Positions 21,501-33,821 of a DNA stretch of 64,000 bases are shown here, in pieces. The translations under genes and the position numbers were made by a program. Numbering within the stretch: the stretch's first letter is position 1; each line of letters begins with the position of its first letter. The notes under the pieces were generated by a model that saw nothing but the letters and a program-made list of their open reading frames with translations, made no database searches and was not told where the DNA came from. The stretch is from Henningerozyma blattae CBS 6284. Its lineage: Eukaryota; Ascomycota; Saccharomycetes; Saccharomycetales; Saccharomycetaceae. The stretch is from positions 124,001-188,000 of the forward strand of contig NC_020194.1 of NCBI RefSeq assembly GCF_000315915.1, given 5' to 3'.

Positions 21501-22155
21501 AGAAGTATTGAGCCATCATACATCGTTTAAATAGCTTCTATTCGGATATATATCTTATTGAAGTTTATACTATTATCTAGTGCTTTTCTTTTGATTCATC
21601 CTTATATTTAGTATTTTCTGTATATAGTATTTAATTGTATTATTTAGTCTTTGTGAACTTGCCAATTATTGACATATAATTAACTTTTAAATTGTTGGAT
21701 TGCATAAGTATTATTGATAAATAAATATCTTAAGATAACTATACTACTATTGACTTAAAGATTGATTTACAATATGAACAAAGAATATTGAGCTTCTGAT
21801 ATTGAAAGATAACTCTAACATCGTTCAAAACAATATATTTATTATTTCAATAAAAGTGCTGATCATCACATGTATCATTCCTAACATAATAACTATGACT
21901 TATTATTCTCTTCATGATTACTGTGGAAGAGATTTTTTCAAAAAAAGCTAAAAAAAGAGCTAAACAAACAAAACGAAAAGTATAAATTACTCCTAAATAT
22001 ATGAAAAGAAGGAAATATTTCATGCTATACCTTCTTTTTTCTATATTTTCGAATTTTTAACTTTAAATCTTAAATTTTTAAGTTTAGAGTTTTGAGTTTA
22101 CAGTTTATTTTTTAACCTTCTTTTTTTCTTTTTTCTTTATTATCATTCCCAACTC
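18546..22155. other. Gene-poor 3.6 kb region
   Basis: This holds the promoter of the zinc-cluster gene and the 3' side of the next minus-strand gene. The longest open frame (20064-20345, plus) begins with TTG, not ATG, and looks spurious. An AAATA repeat lies at 21243-21270. An RTCACRTG word (ATCACATG) occurs near 21862, but no AT-rich block followed by a CCG core accompanies it, so it is not a recognisable centromere. No RNA gene was recognised. Confidence 0.5.
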
Positions 22156-24336
22156 TTATTTGCTTAATATTGACATTTTAGTCAATGTTCTATCCTTCGT
22201 TGTTAATTTTAATGAATCACATAAAGAGAGTTCACCAATTTTTGAATCTTTATAGAAAGTTCCTCTATATGCTTTAATTTGTGAAGGTAAACAAGTTACG
22301 ATTAGAATAAATTTTAGATAAACGTTATTATTGTCATTAGTGTTAGAAGATTTTTCATTAATTAAATTATCATCTTCATCAATTATTAAAATTGAATCAT
22401 TAATAATGTCCATTAAACTTGGAGCGAATTTTATTGAATTAGTTGATAATTTATCAATATCAAAATGATCATTTATTTCTTTAAAAAATAAACCAATATG
22501 AGAACTACTATCACTAATTCCCATATCTGCGTGATTAACAATGCTGTCATTTATATTATTATTTGTAGTATTATTTTTCAAAAATAATACACCATAAGAG
22601 GTTAAAAAGAGATATTCTAATTCATGATTTTTAATTGGCACAGCATAAATCTTATAAAAACTATTGACTAGATTCAAATTCATTTTTAAATGATTATTTT
22701 CATCATTTAAAAATCGAATCATTTGTTTCGAATTATTATTAAACTTAGAATATAAACCATTCATATTATTATAATCAAAAGTATTTCTATCATTTCGAAA
22801 TATATTATTACAAAGATTTAGAGTAGTAGTTGACATTTCCAACGAAGATATATTGAAACTTGACAATAATGAATCATAAAGAGATATGGAGTTATACTTA
22901 TCAACCAATAAAATACCCAATTTATTTTCTATTGTTGAATTCGAGATAGGGTCTATATTATGCGAAGACGGAATGAAAAGTGGTTCAATAGATGTCGTTG
23001 TGGTTATGGAAGTTATGATTGGTAAGAAATCTATTGTATAAGAATTATTTTTATTCAATGAAGAATAATCATTTTGATTAACAGTTGTAAGATTTGTCAA
23101 ATCTAATTCATCTGAATGATTATTATAAGTTGGAGATAATTCTTTATTAAATAGATAACGAATATTATCATTTGTTAATTGTTGTGGGTGGATTGAATTT
23201 GATCTATTTAAAAAATTAGCGGAATTACTTAAAAATGATGATCTATTATTATTATTATTTGATTTTTTCTTTTGTTTCCAAACCAAGAAAGTTGACAAGA
23301 TAGCAGTACCATCTCTCTTGGCAATTTCGTCCCAAGTAATGGAGTTGATTTTGATTCTATTTTGATTAGTGATTGAATCTAAATCATTCGATAAAAACCA
23401 ATCGTAGACTGAATTATAACCAATCAATTTAGCTAATTTATTAAAATTGATGGGTCTTGTTGTCTTGGAAAAAGTTTGTAAATGATGTTTGATGGAGTTA
23501 TATGATTGAATGAAATGAATAAATCTTAAGGGTAATTGAATTTTTCTAATTGAAACAGTGGAAGTGGCAAACGAATTCTTTGGAATTGTGGTGATTATAA
23601 AAGATAGGAATTTTAAAGGATTCAATTTGAATGAAATGATATTACCGTTACCGATAAAACTATAGATGGAAGTTCTATATGTTGGTAAATCTGGAGGGTA
23701 AATATCATTGTTTTCTTGCAAAGATAACGAAAGAAATGGAGAATGGGTTAGGTGGGAGTTATCCATACATGGTAAAAGAAAATGTGTCATGGGACGATCT
23801 CTTGTGTACGAGATAATATTTTGGAATAAAGTTTCTTCTTGAGTAAACTGCATTATTGATACATCAGAAGGCGAGAAATCTTGAGTAGGCAAATATGATG
23901 AATGTAAGTTTAGAATGAAAATGTATAATCTACCGGAACAAGTACAGCAATATAATAGCCCATTATTATAGTTTAAATCATTAATAAGGAACTCATTGGC
24001 AAATGAGGCATTGAAATCTTCCGGAATACATTTTAATAAGAAATCTGGTCTCAAATCTAGCTTGTTTTGTATTTTGTAATTAATGTCGCATATAATTTCA
24101 ATAAACCCATTAGATTTGGCTATAATTAAGATATCGTTATTCTTGAACTCAGGATCATTCGAATGCAAAGTCAAAATCGATTGAATGCTGATATTCTTAT
24201 CTGAGTTTGTAGAACTTTGGTAATAAGGGATGACCGATAATCTATTTGTTTCTTTGTCGAATTCAAAGATTCTATGGCCAGATAATGTGTTTTTCTTGTT
24301 ATTTGGAGTTGAAACTATAAAATTGATTGATGACAT
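22156..24336 (-). CDS. Uncharacterised 726-aa protein, possible beta-propeller
   Basis: A long intact ORF, certainly coding, but I do not recognise the family. The first 150 residues alternate short hydrophobic strands and turns (GHRIFEFDKETNRLSV, ILIIAKSNGFIEIICD, GLLYCCTCSGRLYIFIL), reminiscent of WD-type beta-propeller blades. Residues about 220-345 hold a better-packed segment (KFLSFIITTIP, YDWFLSNDLDSI, ITWDEIAKRDGTAIL). Asn/Ser-rich low-complexity stretches follow. The last 100 residues again look strand-rich (YLKFILIVTCLPSQIKAYRG). No transmembrane segment or signal peptide is evident. It is divergent from CDC48 with a 1.2 kb shared promoter region. Confidence 0.8.
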   Translation of the reverse strand: MSSINFIVSTPNNKKNTLSGHRIFEFDKETNRLSVIPYYQSSTNSDKNISIQSILTLHSNDPEFKNNDILIIAKSNGFIEIICDINYKIQNKLDLRPDFLLKCIPEDFNASFANEFLINDLNYNNGLLYCCTCSGRLYIFILNLHSSYLPTQDFSPSDVSIMQFTQEETLFQNIISYTRDRPMTHFLLPCMDNSHLTHSPFLSLSLQENNDIYPPDLPTYRTSIYSFIGNGNIISFKLNPLKFLSFIITTIPKNSFATSTVSIRKIQLPLRFIHFIQSYNSIKHHLQTFSKTTRPINFNKLAKLIGYNSVYDWFLSNDLDSITNQNRIKINSITWDEIAKRDGTAILSTFLVWKQKKKSNNNNNRSSFLSNSANFLNRSNSIHPQQLTNDNIRYLFNKELSPTYNNHSDELDLTNLTTVNQNDYSSLNKNNSYTIDFLPIITSITTTTSIEPLFIPSSHNIDPISNSTIENKLGILLVDKYNSISLYDSLLSSFNISSLEMSTTTLNLCNNIFRNDRNTFDYNNMNGLYSKFNNNSKQMIRFLNDENNHLKMNLNLVNSFYKIYAVPIKNHELEYLFLTSYGVLFLKNNTTNNNINDSIVNHADMGISDSSSHIGLFFKEINDHFDIDKLSTNSIKFAPSLMDIINDSILIIDEDDNLINEKSSNTNDNNNVYLKFILIVTCLPSQIKAYRGTFYKDSKIGELSLCDSLKLTTKDRTLTKMSILSK

Positions 24337-24719
24337 ATTATTAGTATTGAATAGTTATATTACATATGAACTAGTAGGAGGCCAAAACTTCAGGGTGTTA
24401 TGCCATATATGCAAGACTAATGTTGATAAAAGGAACAATATAAACAGGAAATATTTAAGTGAATACAAACAAAAAAGAGAGAAGAAGAAAAATGGCAAAG
24501 AATGATATTTGTTTATATGTATAGATGTCTCGCGAGATAGACAGATAGATAAATAATGAATAATAAACTGATGGGCTATAGACATCCCAATTTCTATAAA
24601 CTAGAGATTACGTATTAATTTAATAATTTTTTTTTCTCACGAGAAATTAACCAATCAATACACTACCCTTAAACTTAGTTTCTCTGTAGAGTAAATTTAA
24701 TCCTTCATATATAATTCGA

Positions 24720-24765
24720 TAATAATTAGATGATAATTAGATGATAATTAGATGATAATTTGATG
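24720..24765. repeat. 12-bp tandem repeat GATAATTAGATG-type
   Basis: About four copies of a unit reading ATAATTAGATG(A) in head-to-tail order, the last degenerate (ATAATTTGATG). It lies between the start of the 726-aa gene and the AACCCTA/CACGTG block. Confidence 0.7.
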
Positions 24766-24838
24766 ATGAATAATCTCACGAGACATCGGAGTTGCCCGGA
24801 ATGACATTTTGAGCAGATCATTATAAATTTCCAAAAAT

Positions 24839-24978
24839 AACCCTAGTCATACAAACCCTAATTATTCTAAACATCAACCCAACGGCACATGATCAATCCC
24901 AATATTAACCCTATTCCATAACCCAAATTTCCAATCATTCAGACCCTATCATCACGTGAATTTGCTTGCATTCACGTG
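24839..24978. promoter_or_regulatory. AACCCTA motifs followed by paired CACGTG sites
   Basis: AACCCTA occurs at 24839, 24854 (full AACCCTAA) and 24907, matching the Tbf1 recognition core. Two CACGTG hexamers follow at 24953-24958 (within TCACGTGA) and 24973-24978, twenty bases apart, suitable for Cbf1-type bHLH factors. They sit about 550-680 bp upstream of the CDC48 start and 500-640 bp upstream of the divergent gene. Confidence 0.5.
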
Positions 24979-25217
24979 CTTACCGTTACAATGCATACTT
25001 TTGCAGTCACGTTGTGTTAATTTCCACAATTCGACGTTTCGACGCATAACCGCCAACCAACCGGTGCCTTGTTCTCGGCCGAGAAGTGCCATGCTTTTTG
25101 TGGTAGCGCCGTGCATGCGGTAGTCTTCTTTTTTATAATTTTTAAGATTTTCATTTTCATTTTCTATAAGATTTTGAATTTTGATTTTGTTCCACGGGAT
25201 TCTTCTGTTTTCGGCTC

Positions 25218-25226
25218 AGTGGCAAA
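25218..25226 (+). promoter_or_regulatory. PACE-like element (Rpn4 site) upstream of CDC48
   Basis: AGTGGCAAA differs by one base from the proteasome-associated control element GGTGGCAAA bound by Rpn4 and keeps its GTGGCAAA core. It lies 295-303 bp before the CDC48 ATG. CDC48 is among the yeast genes known to carry such elements, so co-regulation with the proteasome is plausible. Confidence 0.55.
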
Positions 25227-25517
25227 ACCAACAAATGCGATGGCATCTAGACAAGTCTTATCTATCTATAATATCTATCAATCTATAATATATCGATCTA
25301 TATACCAATATACGAATATGAGTATATAAATATATAAATATATAAAGTTATATAGCCAATTGGACCCTGCATATTGTAGGATTTGAAAATTATAGATCCA
25401 ATAATTAAAAAAACCTTGAGAAACTTAAGATCTCAAGGAAAAAAACAAGAGAATTTCATTCGCGAATTAACAAGTCATATATATATATATATATATATAT
25501 ATTTATTACATTATTAA

Positions 25518-28079
<2,562 letters not shown>

Positions 28080-28883
28080 AAACAAAAAAAAAAGAACTCA
28101 ACTAATAATCAGCAAGTGTTTGCTTGCTCCATCTTGTATTTCTTTTTTTTATCATTATTTCTGATACATTTATTTTTACTTGTCATACTTATTTCATCCA
28201 TGATATAACACCTATTGTATATTTTCATTAATTAATCTTACTTTCCCATTCTTCATTTATTACATCCGTCTGTTGTTTTTATCTTCATTAAGCTTATATA
28301 TTATTTAGTCTTACGGTTTCTTTTTCTATATCCATATGTATGTATATATATATATATATATTTGAATATATATATTTCTTCAAATCATTTTTAACATATG
28401 AGGACGTTAAGTAATGAACACTGATGTAATGAAAAAGTTACAATACTTTCTAAAAGAAAAAAAATAATGAATAATTAAAATTATGAAGATTATAAATATA
28501 TGTATTTATTAAAATATGATGTAGCTTCTTTGTTTATCATCTATAAATAGAAACAGGCACCTTGCTGTATATTACAAAAAAAAATATGACATGATAGGTT
28601 CCTAGGTTAAGAATATAAAAATGGTTTTGATTAGAAAAGTAATTAGAATTAGAATTAGAGTTGAAAAAAGAAGAAATTCATTAAAAAAAGTGACGTTAAA
28701 AGAGTAGTTCTTACTTTTTATTTTTATTTTTGTTTTAAAAAAAAAAATTGAAAATAAAATTATTAGAATTGAATGTTTTTTAAACAAAAAAGGGTATGTA
28801 CTAATGAACTGAAGATGAAGATCGGAAGAATGCAATGATTGAAATTTGAAGAATGCAATGATAAGGAATACGTGCGTGTGTTT
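28080..28883. other. Shared 3' region of CDC48 and PCL2
   Basis: Tail-to-tail intergenic region. It holds an A-run and T-rich tract after the CDC48 stop, a TATATA run (28345-28362) and AT-rich sequence throughout. No gene was recognised. Confidence 0.5.
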
Positions 28884-29975
28884 TTACCCAAAAATAGTAT
28901 GCCATGCTGATTTTTTAATACTTTTTGTACTTTGTAAAGAACTTTTAGAAGATGAAGATTTCAAGAAAATCGGTCTTGTGACATTATTATTTTTTTGATT
29001 ATTATGTACTGGAGTGAAAGATGGGATTTGACTTTCCAAGTCTAATTGAGTTGGTACATTTTCTTTGTTTGATGTCAATGGTGTGTTATATGGGTTAGAA
29101 ATCATATTAGTATAATTATTTTGATTTTGCTTTTTACTAAAAATATTGCTATTCATTTTTTTAGATTCGTTAATGGTGAACATCTTACTTTCATTATAAT
29201 TTGGATTAGCATATAGATTGTTAATAGTGGACCCTGATGCAATTGTACTAGATGAGTATAATGATGGAATAGATCTTTGTGATGAAGCACGAGATGATTG
29301 AAGAGAAATGTTACTACGGTTAGTAGATGGCTGGTTATAACGTGAATAAATGGATGAATGAGCAGATGAAGAAGGTGTAATTGGACGTTGGATAGCAGCC
29401 CCCATGGTATTTGAACCACGATTAGAATTGTTGATACCAAATACCTTGGGTTTCAACATGGTAGTATCTCTAGATAAAACGAGTTGTTCTTTGATTGGTT
29501 GTAAGAATGCAGATAAGGAAGTATATAAATCTGGCAATTTGATAGTGACATCCCAATTGAAATATTCCAACAATTCTCTTTCTATAGTGTTAATCTCTTG
29601 AATTTTAAACAACCCATTTGTATATTGAGTCCAATGTCTATTTAAAGGAGAAGAATCATTCAAAGATTTAGCTGCCAAGATTAAACAACCAATAAAGATT
29701 CTATGTCTTGTAGTTTCAATACCAACCACATCGGAGGGTATAATTTCTCTTAATTTAGTCAAATAAACCAACGTTGACATTAAAGTTGGAGTTTGAACGT
29801 TGGAATGAACAATCAGTCTTTTAATAAATAAAGCCAATGATGGAATTTGTTGGGAAGTAGAAGAAGTTTCAGATTCAATTTGAATGATTGAATTGGTAGT
29901 GGAGACTAAAAAATCAATCATCTCATTATTAACTCTTTTTCTATTGAATTGTAATAAAGCTTCGTAATCAGACAT
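28884..29975 (-). CDS. PCL2: Pho85-type G1 cyclin, Pcl2/Pcl9
   Basis: 363-aa cyclin that activates the kinase Pho85 in G1 for morphogenesis and cell-cycle entry. The cyclin box spans residues about 50-165 with HSNVQTPTLMSTLVYLTKLR, ETTRHRIFIGCLILAAKSLN and NTIERELLEYFNWDV, all hallmark Pcl1/2/9 sequence. The C-terminal half is Ser/Asn-rich and ends with a basic patch and a W. The open frame extends 13 codons further upstream to an ATG at 30014, but family members begin MS(N/D)YEALL, so I chose the ATG at 29975. The CDC48-PCL2-VCX1 order matches YDL126C-YDL127W-YDL128W. The promoter holds a cluster of SBF/MBF-like sites. Confidence 0.93.
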   Translation of the reverse strand: MSDYEALLQFNRKRVNNEMIDFLVSTTNSIIQIESETSSTSQQIPSLALFIKRLIVHSNVQTPTLMSTLVYLTKLREIIPSDVVGIETTRHRIFIGCLILAAKSLNDSSPLNRHWTQYTNGLFKIQEINTIERELLEYFNWDVTIKLPDLYTSLSAFLQPIKEQLVLSRDTTMLKPKVFGINNSNRGSNTMGAAIQRPITPSSSAHSSIYSRYNQPSTNRSNISLQSSRASSQRSIPSLYSSSTIASGSTINNLYANPNYNESKMFTINESKKMNSNIFSKKQNQNNYTNMISNPYNTPLTSNKENVPTQLDLESQIPSFTPVHNNQKNNNVTRPIFLKSSSSKSSLQSTKSIKKSAWHTIFG

Positions 29976-31285
29976 TATTGAATATAGTTTTTGTAAAATG
30001 GCTACCTCTGGCACAACTGTTTTTATTTTTTAATTGTATTGCAATTGAACTAATTACAAGGTAATAAACAAATTGAGTCTTATATATATAATCCAAGATA
30101 AGTCAAGCTGAGTTGACGTTTCACAATCGAAGGAACGATGATACTCATTAAGATTTAGTAGCCTGTGTTTCAAAAATTATACAAGCAATTATTTTTTTAT
30201 TTTTTTTTAATTAATTAGCAATTATTATTACTTGTTATCATTACATCTCTCTTTTTTTTAATTTTTTCGCGACTTACCTTATCTAAATAAATAAATAAAT
30301 AGAACTTAATATTATTTTTCTTTCTTTCCAATAGAAATGCATAGTTTTTCGTGTACAGTATGAGATTCTTGGCAATGGCCATCAAGTTACCCCAAAAGGA
30401 AAGAACAGAACATAGACCAGTGTGACGTAGCAGATGATGTATATCCCAAAGAGGCATCACAGAATCAATCAACCAACCATATCTATTTTCGAGAATTTTA
30501 AATTAGATATTTATGGAAACAATCGATCACGAAAATAGCCAATGAAATAGTCCAGCCATGGAATCCCAAAAAAAGAAAGTTTGTTAGAAATTCCAATTTG
30601 CGTCCTAAACGGGAACGTGATGAATGTGCCGTACAAGCGCCGGAGTGCTGGTGTTTCCGAAAAGGGCAACATTATTACGGAAGCGCGCAATGCTGGCTGG
30701 ATTCGGTAGGAGAACCCTGTTTCGGATAAATTCGCGTCGAGATGGCAGGTAATCCAGCCGGGAATTTTATTGGCCATAATTTCTACTTTAGGGAAAGGGG
30801 ACGCGAAAATCAAATGGAAGGTAAAAAAAGCGAAACCAGACGCGAAATTCAAGTTCCAACGCGAAATTTCCAAAGCAGAGGAAAAGGGGAAAGCAAAGGG
30901 GAAAGCAAAGGGAAAAGCAATTACCATTGTAAAGGAAAAAACAAGGGCCGAAGGGAAATGACTCTAGTAGGCAAGCAAAGATCTACAAAAAAAACAAGAT
31001 GTTACATTTTGAAACACTTTTTTACATACAGATGTAGATCCGATCCTGGATCCTGATGGATCTACAGGTTGTTATAGTAATGTAGCGTGAAATAAACCGG
31101 TGCCGTTAGATTAGATACAGACGATTATAAAGAAATAAAGATAAAAAGTATAGTGAGAGTAAATTAAAAAAAGTGTAACCGTAAACGTGAAAATATGCAT
31201 TAGAGTAAAAAAATGTTTTGTTTTGTGCAGCTTTTTTTTTTTATTATTTTTTTTTATATTTTTGTTTTGTTAGTGTTTGTCATGT
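29976..31285. other. PCL2 promoter and VCX1 3' region
   Basis: 1.3 kb between two minus-strand genes. Besides the CRCGAAA cluster, 30790-30925 contains repeated AGGGGAAAGCAAA units with AGGGG words, matching the stress-response element read by Msn2/Msn4. The segment 30590-30960 is visibly richer in G+C than its surroundings. ORFs there (30742-31056 plus, 30511-30927 minus) appear to reflect this composition and I do not call them genes. Confidence 0.55.
30265..30866. promoter_or_regulatory. Cluster of SBF/MBF-like sites upstream of PCL2
   Basis: Six matches to the CRCGAAA core occur within 600 bp: CGCGAAA (minus) at 30265-30271, CACGAAA (minus) at 30347-30353, CACGAAA (plus) at 30528-30534, and ACGCGAAA (plus) at 30801-30808, 30840-30847 and 30859-30866. 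SBF and MBF drive PCL1/PCL2-class cyclins at Start in S. cerevisiae. The next gene upstream, VCX1, ends at 31286, so PCL2 is the only gene that can use the cluster as promoter. Confidence 0.7.
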
Positions 31286-32515
31286 TCAAGTTGACATATC
31301 TGTGTCTGGGTAGTAATAAATAGAAAGTGCAATCAACACATACATGGCAATTGACATAACACCTTCTAACCAATTGGATTCCCCATCTAGGATCAAATAG
31401 TTTGATAAAAAGACTGCGATGAATAAAATTGCAGTTTCAAAAGTAGAAAAGTTCAAAGTCATTGGAACATCGATATACCAACCTACTAAAACCATGAAAG
31501 GTGTTACAAACAATGCAATTTGTAAAGAAGAACCAATGGCCACACCAATAGCCAAATCCATCTTATCCTTCATGGCTACTAATACGGAAGTAACATGTTC
31601 TGCAGCATTGCCGACGATAGGGATGATAATCAAACCAATAAATGTCTTGGATAGCCCTGTGGATTCCACAACGTTATCAATGGCACCGACCAAATAATCG
31701 GCACAAAACGATACTACCAAAGTAGCGATGACAAGGAAAGTGATGGCAGATCTAACCGAAAGGTGATGGGTGGGTTGAGTGTTGTATTGAGATAATACCT
31801 CATCGGTTTCCAAGTTTTGTTCTTCAAATAATTCATGATGAGAGCCCAATTGGAAAAATAAGAAAAGAACGTAGACAATCAAGATGATCACAGAGGTACC
31901 TCTTGATAATTCCAAGATTTTCTCATCAATGATCCATTGGTCTTTGCCATCGGAGGGTAAAGTAGCCTTAAAGGCTGCAGGCAACAATAGTGAGGCACAT
32001 GCAATGGCTAATAATGAAGACATTGTTTGTGCTGCAGTTTGGTTGAACTTCTGTTGTACACGGTTATACCCACCAAAGATGAAACAGAACCCTAGAACCA
32101 ATAATAAATTCGACAAGATACTACCCAACATAGAAGCTTGCACGATTCTAATTTGACCCTCTCTCAAGGCAATGATGGAAACAATCAATTCTACAGCATT
32201 ACCAAAAGTGGCATTCAACAATGCCCCCAGAGTGTTTCCTACATTATCGGATAATTCTTCAGTAGCAAATGCTAAGATGGCTGCCAATGGGATGATACCT
32301 AAGAAATTAAACGCAAACGATAGTGTATCGCCCAATTGGAAATGGCCCCAGATTAGCCCAAGAAGGGTAAAGGGTAATAGCAAATTCAAAGGAGATGAAT
32401 TAAATGCATATTTGACATCTATTTTGATAGCTTGCCAAGTAGGGAGTTGTGGTCTTGTGAGCAAACTTGAGGCTGGTTGTCTATTCGACCCTAGTAGTGG
32501 TGTATTTTGGTCCAT
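31286..32515 (-). CDS. VCX1: Vacuolar H+/Ca2+ exchanger
   Basis: 409-aa CAX-family antiporter of the vacuole membrane that moves calcium into the vacuole in exchange for protons. About eleven hydrophobic segments are visible. The two inverted-repeat signatures are [17 protein letters not shown] (first half) and [18 protein letters not shown] (second half), each with the GNAxE core that binds calcium. The halves are separated by an acidic loop ([14 protein letters not shown]). Length equals S. cerevisiae Vcx1 (411 aa). It follows PCL2 on the same strand. Confidence 0.97.
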   Translation of the reverse strand: MDQNTPLLGSNRQPASSLLTRPQLPTWQAIKIDVKYAFNSSPLNLLLPFTLLGLIWGHFQLGDTLSFAFNFLGIIPLAAILAFATEELSDNVGNTLGALLNATFGNAVELIVSIIALREGQIRIVQASMLGSILSNLLLVLGFCFIFGGYNRVQQKFNQTAAQTMSSLLAIACASLLLPAAFKATLPSDGKDQWIIDEKILELSRGTSVIILIVYVLFLFFQLGSHHELFEEQNLETDEVLSQYNTQPTHHLSVRSAITFLVIATLVVSFCADYLVGAIDNVVESTGLSKTFIGLIIIPIVGNAAEHVTSVLVAMKDKMDLAIGVAIGSSLQIALFVTPFMVLVGWYIDVPMTLNFSTFETAILFIAVFLSNYLILDGESNWLEGVMSIAMYVLIALSIYYYPDTDMST

Positions 32516-32767
32516 GATATTTTGTCTTTGTCTTACTATGTTGTATTTCTTTGAATTGGTATATTTAAAGAACTACTGCTGCTATAAAAAAAAATTAGAA
32601 AGAAAAGATGGAAAATGTCATCGAATTTAACTCATCGAAGTTAGGCCATCGCTATATATAATAAGGAATAAGAAGGAATGAGAAGATATACAAAAAGGAA
32701 AACATATTATGGGAAAAAAGAAAAATATCAATGCTATTGAGTAAGAAAATGGCTCCAAGGGAGTCAA

Positions 32768-32823
32768 GGGAAACAAGGAAACAGGGAAACAAGGAAACAG
32801 GGAAACAGGGAAACAGGGAAGAA
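32768..32823. repeat. 8-bp minisatellite GGGAAACA/AGGAAACA, seven units
   Basis: Seven head-to-tail 8-mers alternate between GGGAAACA and AGGAAACA, the last being GGGAAGAA. Purine-rich on the plus strand. Confidence 0.85.
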
Positions 32824-32889
32824 CAGATGGCTGAATGGCTACAGTAGTTTCTCTGCAACTTCGAAAGATTGAACTGATCAGGAAGGATC

Positions 32890-32936
32890 TTTTCTGCGCA
32901 TTTTGCTGCGCATTTTGCTGCGCATTTTTCTGTGCA
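32890..32936. repeat. 11-12 bp tandem repeat TTTTGCTGCGCA, four units
   Basis: Four consecutive units: TTTTCTGCGCA, TTTTGCTGCGCA twice, then TTTTTCTGTGCA. Each contains the palindromic word TGCGCA or its variant TGTGCA. Confidence 0.85.
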
Positions 32937-33537
32937 TCTGACATTCGAGCATTGTGCGTTGTTTCCGGATCGGCTGGTTCCCGTAATCAGTCTTCTCTCA
33001 GAAAACGTTGCAGGCTGTACCGGGATGTCGGAAGAAAGACTATCTGTACAGAGCTTTCTCAATACTGCCTCGGCTAAAAACAGACCAATAAGAAAATGGC
33101 ATTGGCAATCAAAAATTTAAGACCCTTGGTTTCGCGTTCTGAATAGTCGAATATTGAATATCGAATTTCGCGTTTGGTGGTGGGGGTGATGGTTATAGGC
33201 TTTCAAAATGACGATGGCGGTTATGTTTTTCAAGCGTGGGATGGCAACATGACTTATTATTGCAACGAGTTGTTGTGGCATTTGTGCCTTAAAGGTTGAC
33301 ATAATACCTGAGTATTGAAACTTGAGTTATGCGTTGTTTATTATTATTATTTTCTTTTACACCTCTAATTGCTGCTCTAATTATGTTCGCCAACTTGCTT
33401 TGGGTCTGATTGATTTTAATCTAGTTTGCTTCCGTTTGTTTACATCCAATTCCCCTTATTTTCCCTTCTTTCAAATTTTCTTGTTTTAATTTTATTACTG
33501 ACACGTCAAATATTTGTGACGCGCGCCAAGCGTAATC

Positions 33538-33544
33538 CGGGTAA
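33538..33544 (+). promoter_or_regulatory. Reb1 site upstream of SPP41
   Basis: CCGGGTAAC contains the exact Reb1 core CGGGTAA, 278 bp before the SPP41 ATG. Reb1 clears nucleosomes at yeast promoters. Confidence 0.55.
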
Positions 33545-33821
33545 CGGCCTGGTTTTAATTAATACTATTTCTAGTACTAATGGAATTGAAAAATTAAATT
33601 AATTAAATAAATAGTAAATAGTCATCTCATCTAATAAAGTCATCATCATTATCATAATCTGTATTGTAAACCTATTACAAGATATTTTGCAAGTACCTTT
33701 GCAAAATATTACTATAAACATATCATTATCCATCTCTTTGTTTTCCAATTTTTAAAGCATCCGTTTATATCTTGTATACTGCCAAACAAACCTCTATAAA
33801 TTTATTCATATTCCAAAACAA

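Larger units (their letters stand above)
32516..33821. other. Divergent intergenic region VCX1/SPP41 with two minisatellites
   Basis: This joins a YDL126-128-type block to a YDR464-type block and so marks a rearrangement breakpoint relative to S. cerevisiae. It contains two short tandem repeats (32768-32823 and 32890-32936), a GC-richer segment around 32940-33080, and a Reb1 site (33538-33544). Overlapping ORFs on both strands (32627-33302) arise from the repeats and I do not regard them as genes. Confidence 0.55.

Noticed and set aside
30640..30670. TGTTTCCGAAAA, resembling the centromere CDEIII core
   Set aside because: There is no AT-rich CDEII block and no RTCACRTG element at the right distance. 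The flanks are GC-richer, and the site is within the PCL2 promoter region.
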